From Bacteroidales bacterium Bact_16 (lineage in GTDB: Bacteria > Bacteroidota > Bacteroidia > Bacteroidales > UBA932), in the NCBI GenBank assembly GCA_001602885.1, contig LUZH01000204.1:1-15199 (forward strand): a stretch of DNA of 15,199 nt, written 5' to 3'. The notes below the pieces were generated by a model that did not search any database, was not told where the DNA came from, and worked only from the letters and a program-made list of their open reading frames with translations. The position numbers and the translations under genes are program-made. Every line of letters begins with the position of its first letter. Position 1 is the stretch's first letter. Below, piece by piece: positions 14,754 through 15,199 of this stretch.

Positions 14754-15199
14754 TTAGATGGCGTCCGGCTCCACCCAGTGGATCCGGACGCCGCTGCGTT
14801 CCATGCCGCGCCACCAGGTCATCTGCCGCTTGGCGAACTGGTGGATGGCGGTGGCGAGCTGCGTGCGCATCTGGTCGTAGGACAGCTCTCCCTGGATGTA
14901 GAGGGTGACGAACTTGTATTCGAGGCCGTAGGCGAGGAGCGCCCCGGCGGGGACGCCGCGCTCCAGCAGCCCGCGGATCTCGTCCACCATGCCTTCCTGC
15001 AGGCGGGCGTCCAGGCGGGCGTCGATGCGCGCGTTGCGCGTGTCGCGGTCGACCAGCGTGCCGATGAAGAAGGGGCGCTGCGGGAGGTCGGCGCGACCGG
15101 AATTCCCCTCGCGCGCTGCGCTCAGGGGCACTTTCTCCGAGAAATCATAGCCGCGCGTGACGGCGTTGACGTACATCCCCGTGCCGCCGCAGAGCACGG
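14754..15199 (-). CDS. miaA: tRNA dimethylallyltransferase (MiaA), 3' part, truncated by window end
   Basis: The gene runs off the right edge of the window and stops at TAA (plus-strand TTA at 14754-14756). About 148 C-terminal residues are visible. They begin with LCGGTGMYVNAV, the MiaA active-site-proximal GGTGxY segment. They continue with RIDARLDARLQEGMVDEIRGLL and the GLEYKFVTLYIQGELSYDQM form that Bacteroidetes MiaA proteins carry in place of the GYKE form of other bacteria. Near the end lies IHQFAKRQMTWWRGMER, the conserved substrate-binding and catalytic-domain segment. MiaA transfers dimethylallyl to N6 of A37 in tRNAs reading codons that start with U. It is a housekeeping gene with no evident link to the protease locus. 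A perfect 12-bp tandem repeat (15000-15023) encodes the DARL-DARL stretch. No terminator hairpin is evident between it and the convergent S41 gene. Confidence 0.92.
   Translation of the reverse strand, partial: VLCGGTGMYVNAVTRGYDFSEKVPLSAAREGNSGRADLPQRPFFIGTLVDRDTRNARIDARLDARLQEGMVDEIRGLLERGVPAGALLAYGLEYKFVTLYIQGELSYDQMRTQLATAIHQFAKRQMTWWRGMERSGVRIHWVEPDAI
15000..15023. repeat. 12-bp perfect tandem repeat in miaA
   Basis: CAGGCGGGCGTC is repeated exactly twice and encodes the DARL-DARL stretch of MiaA on the minus strand. Both copies are in frame. A helical repeat of this kind is tolerated in the family, so it may simply reflect codon choice. Confidence 0.85.

Overview
The window looks like a chromosomal segment from a GC-rich member of the Bacteroidota, most likely Bacteroidales (an Alistipes- or Cryptobacteroides-like gut lineage is my guess). 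The grounds are a SusC/SusD pair, BACON and Calx-beta-type surface lipoproteins, a type IX secretion (T9SS) sorting domain, a PorV/PorQ-like barrel, a C10 (streptopain-type) protease, start codons without clear Shine-Dalgarno sequences, and the GLEYKFVTLY form of MiaA. No tRNA, rRNA, CRISPR array, insertion sequence or phage gene is visible.

Layout. (1) 1-533 is the 3' end of a secreted or surface protein gene, closed by a strong intrinsic terminator at 577-617. (2) 635-6779 is a tight four-gene operon with gaps of 13, 12 and 6 bp: a multidomain subtilase with a lipobox and a C-terminal T9SS type A sorting domain; a short PorV/PorQ-like barrel; a C10 cysteine protease with its propeptide; and a BACON lipoprotein. 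It ends at a terminator (6805-6834). (3) 6835-7060 is an AT-rich control region with two sets of perfect dyads, followed by susC-like, susD-like and a Calx-beta-like lipoprotein gene (7061-12470), closed by a terminator (12487-12517). (4) 12530-13195 encodes an exported Bacteroidales protein of unknown function with its own terminator. (5) 13253-14740 encodes an S41/PDZ lipoprotein protease. (6) 14754-15199 on the minus strand is the 3' part of miaA, convergent with the S41 gene across 13 bp.

How the genes may work together (inference). Three secreted or surface proteases of unrelated classes (S8 serine, C10 cysteine, S41 Ser/Lys) flank a SusCD importer, and no glycosidase, lyase, sulfatase or sugar-sensing regulator is present. 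The simplest reading is a protein or peptide acquisition locus. The subtilase and C10 enzyme would cut proteins outside the cell, the SusD and Calx-beta lipoproteins would capture fragments, SusC would import them, and the S41 lipoprotein might trim peptides in the envelope. The PorV-like gene next to a T9SS cargo gene suggests a dedicated secretion partner.

The most interesting items are that substrate-PorV-like-C10 arrangement, a possible hidden CTD-like fold at the end of the C10 protease, the lipobox plus T9SS-tail combination, and the three half-site dyad upstream of susC. Family assignments come from motif recognition by eye; no searches were run.
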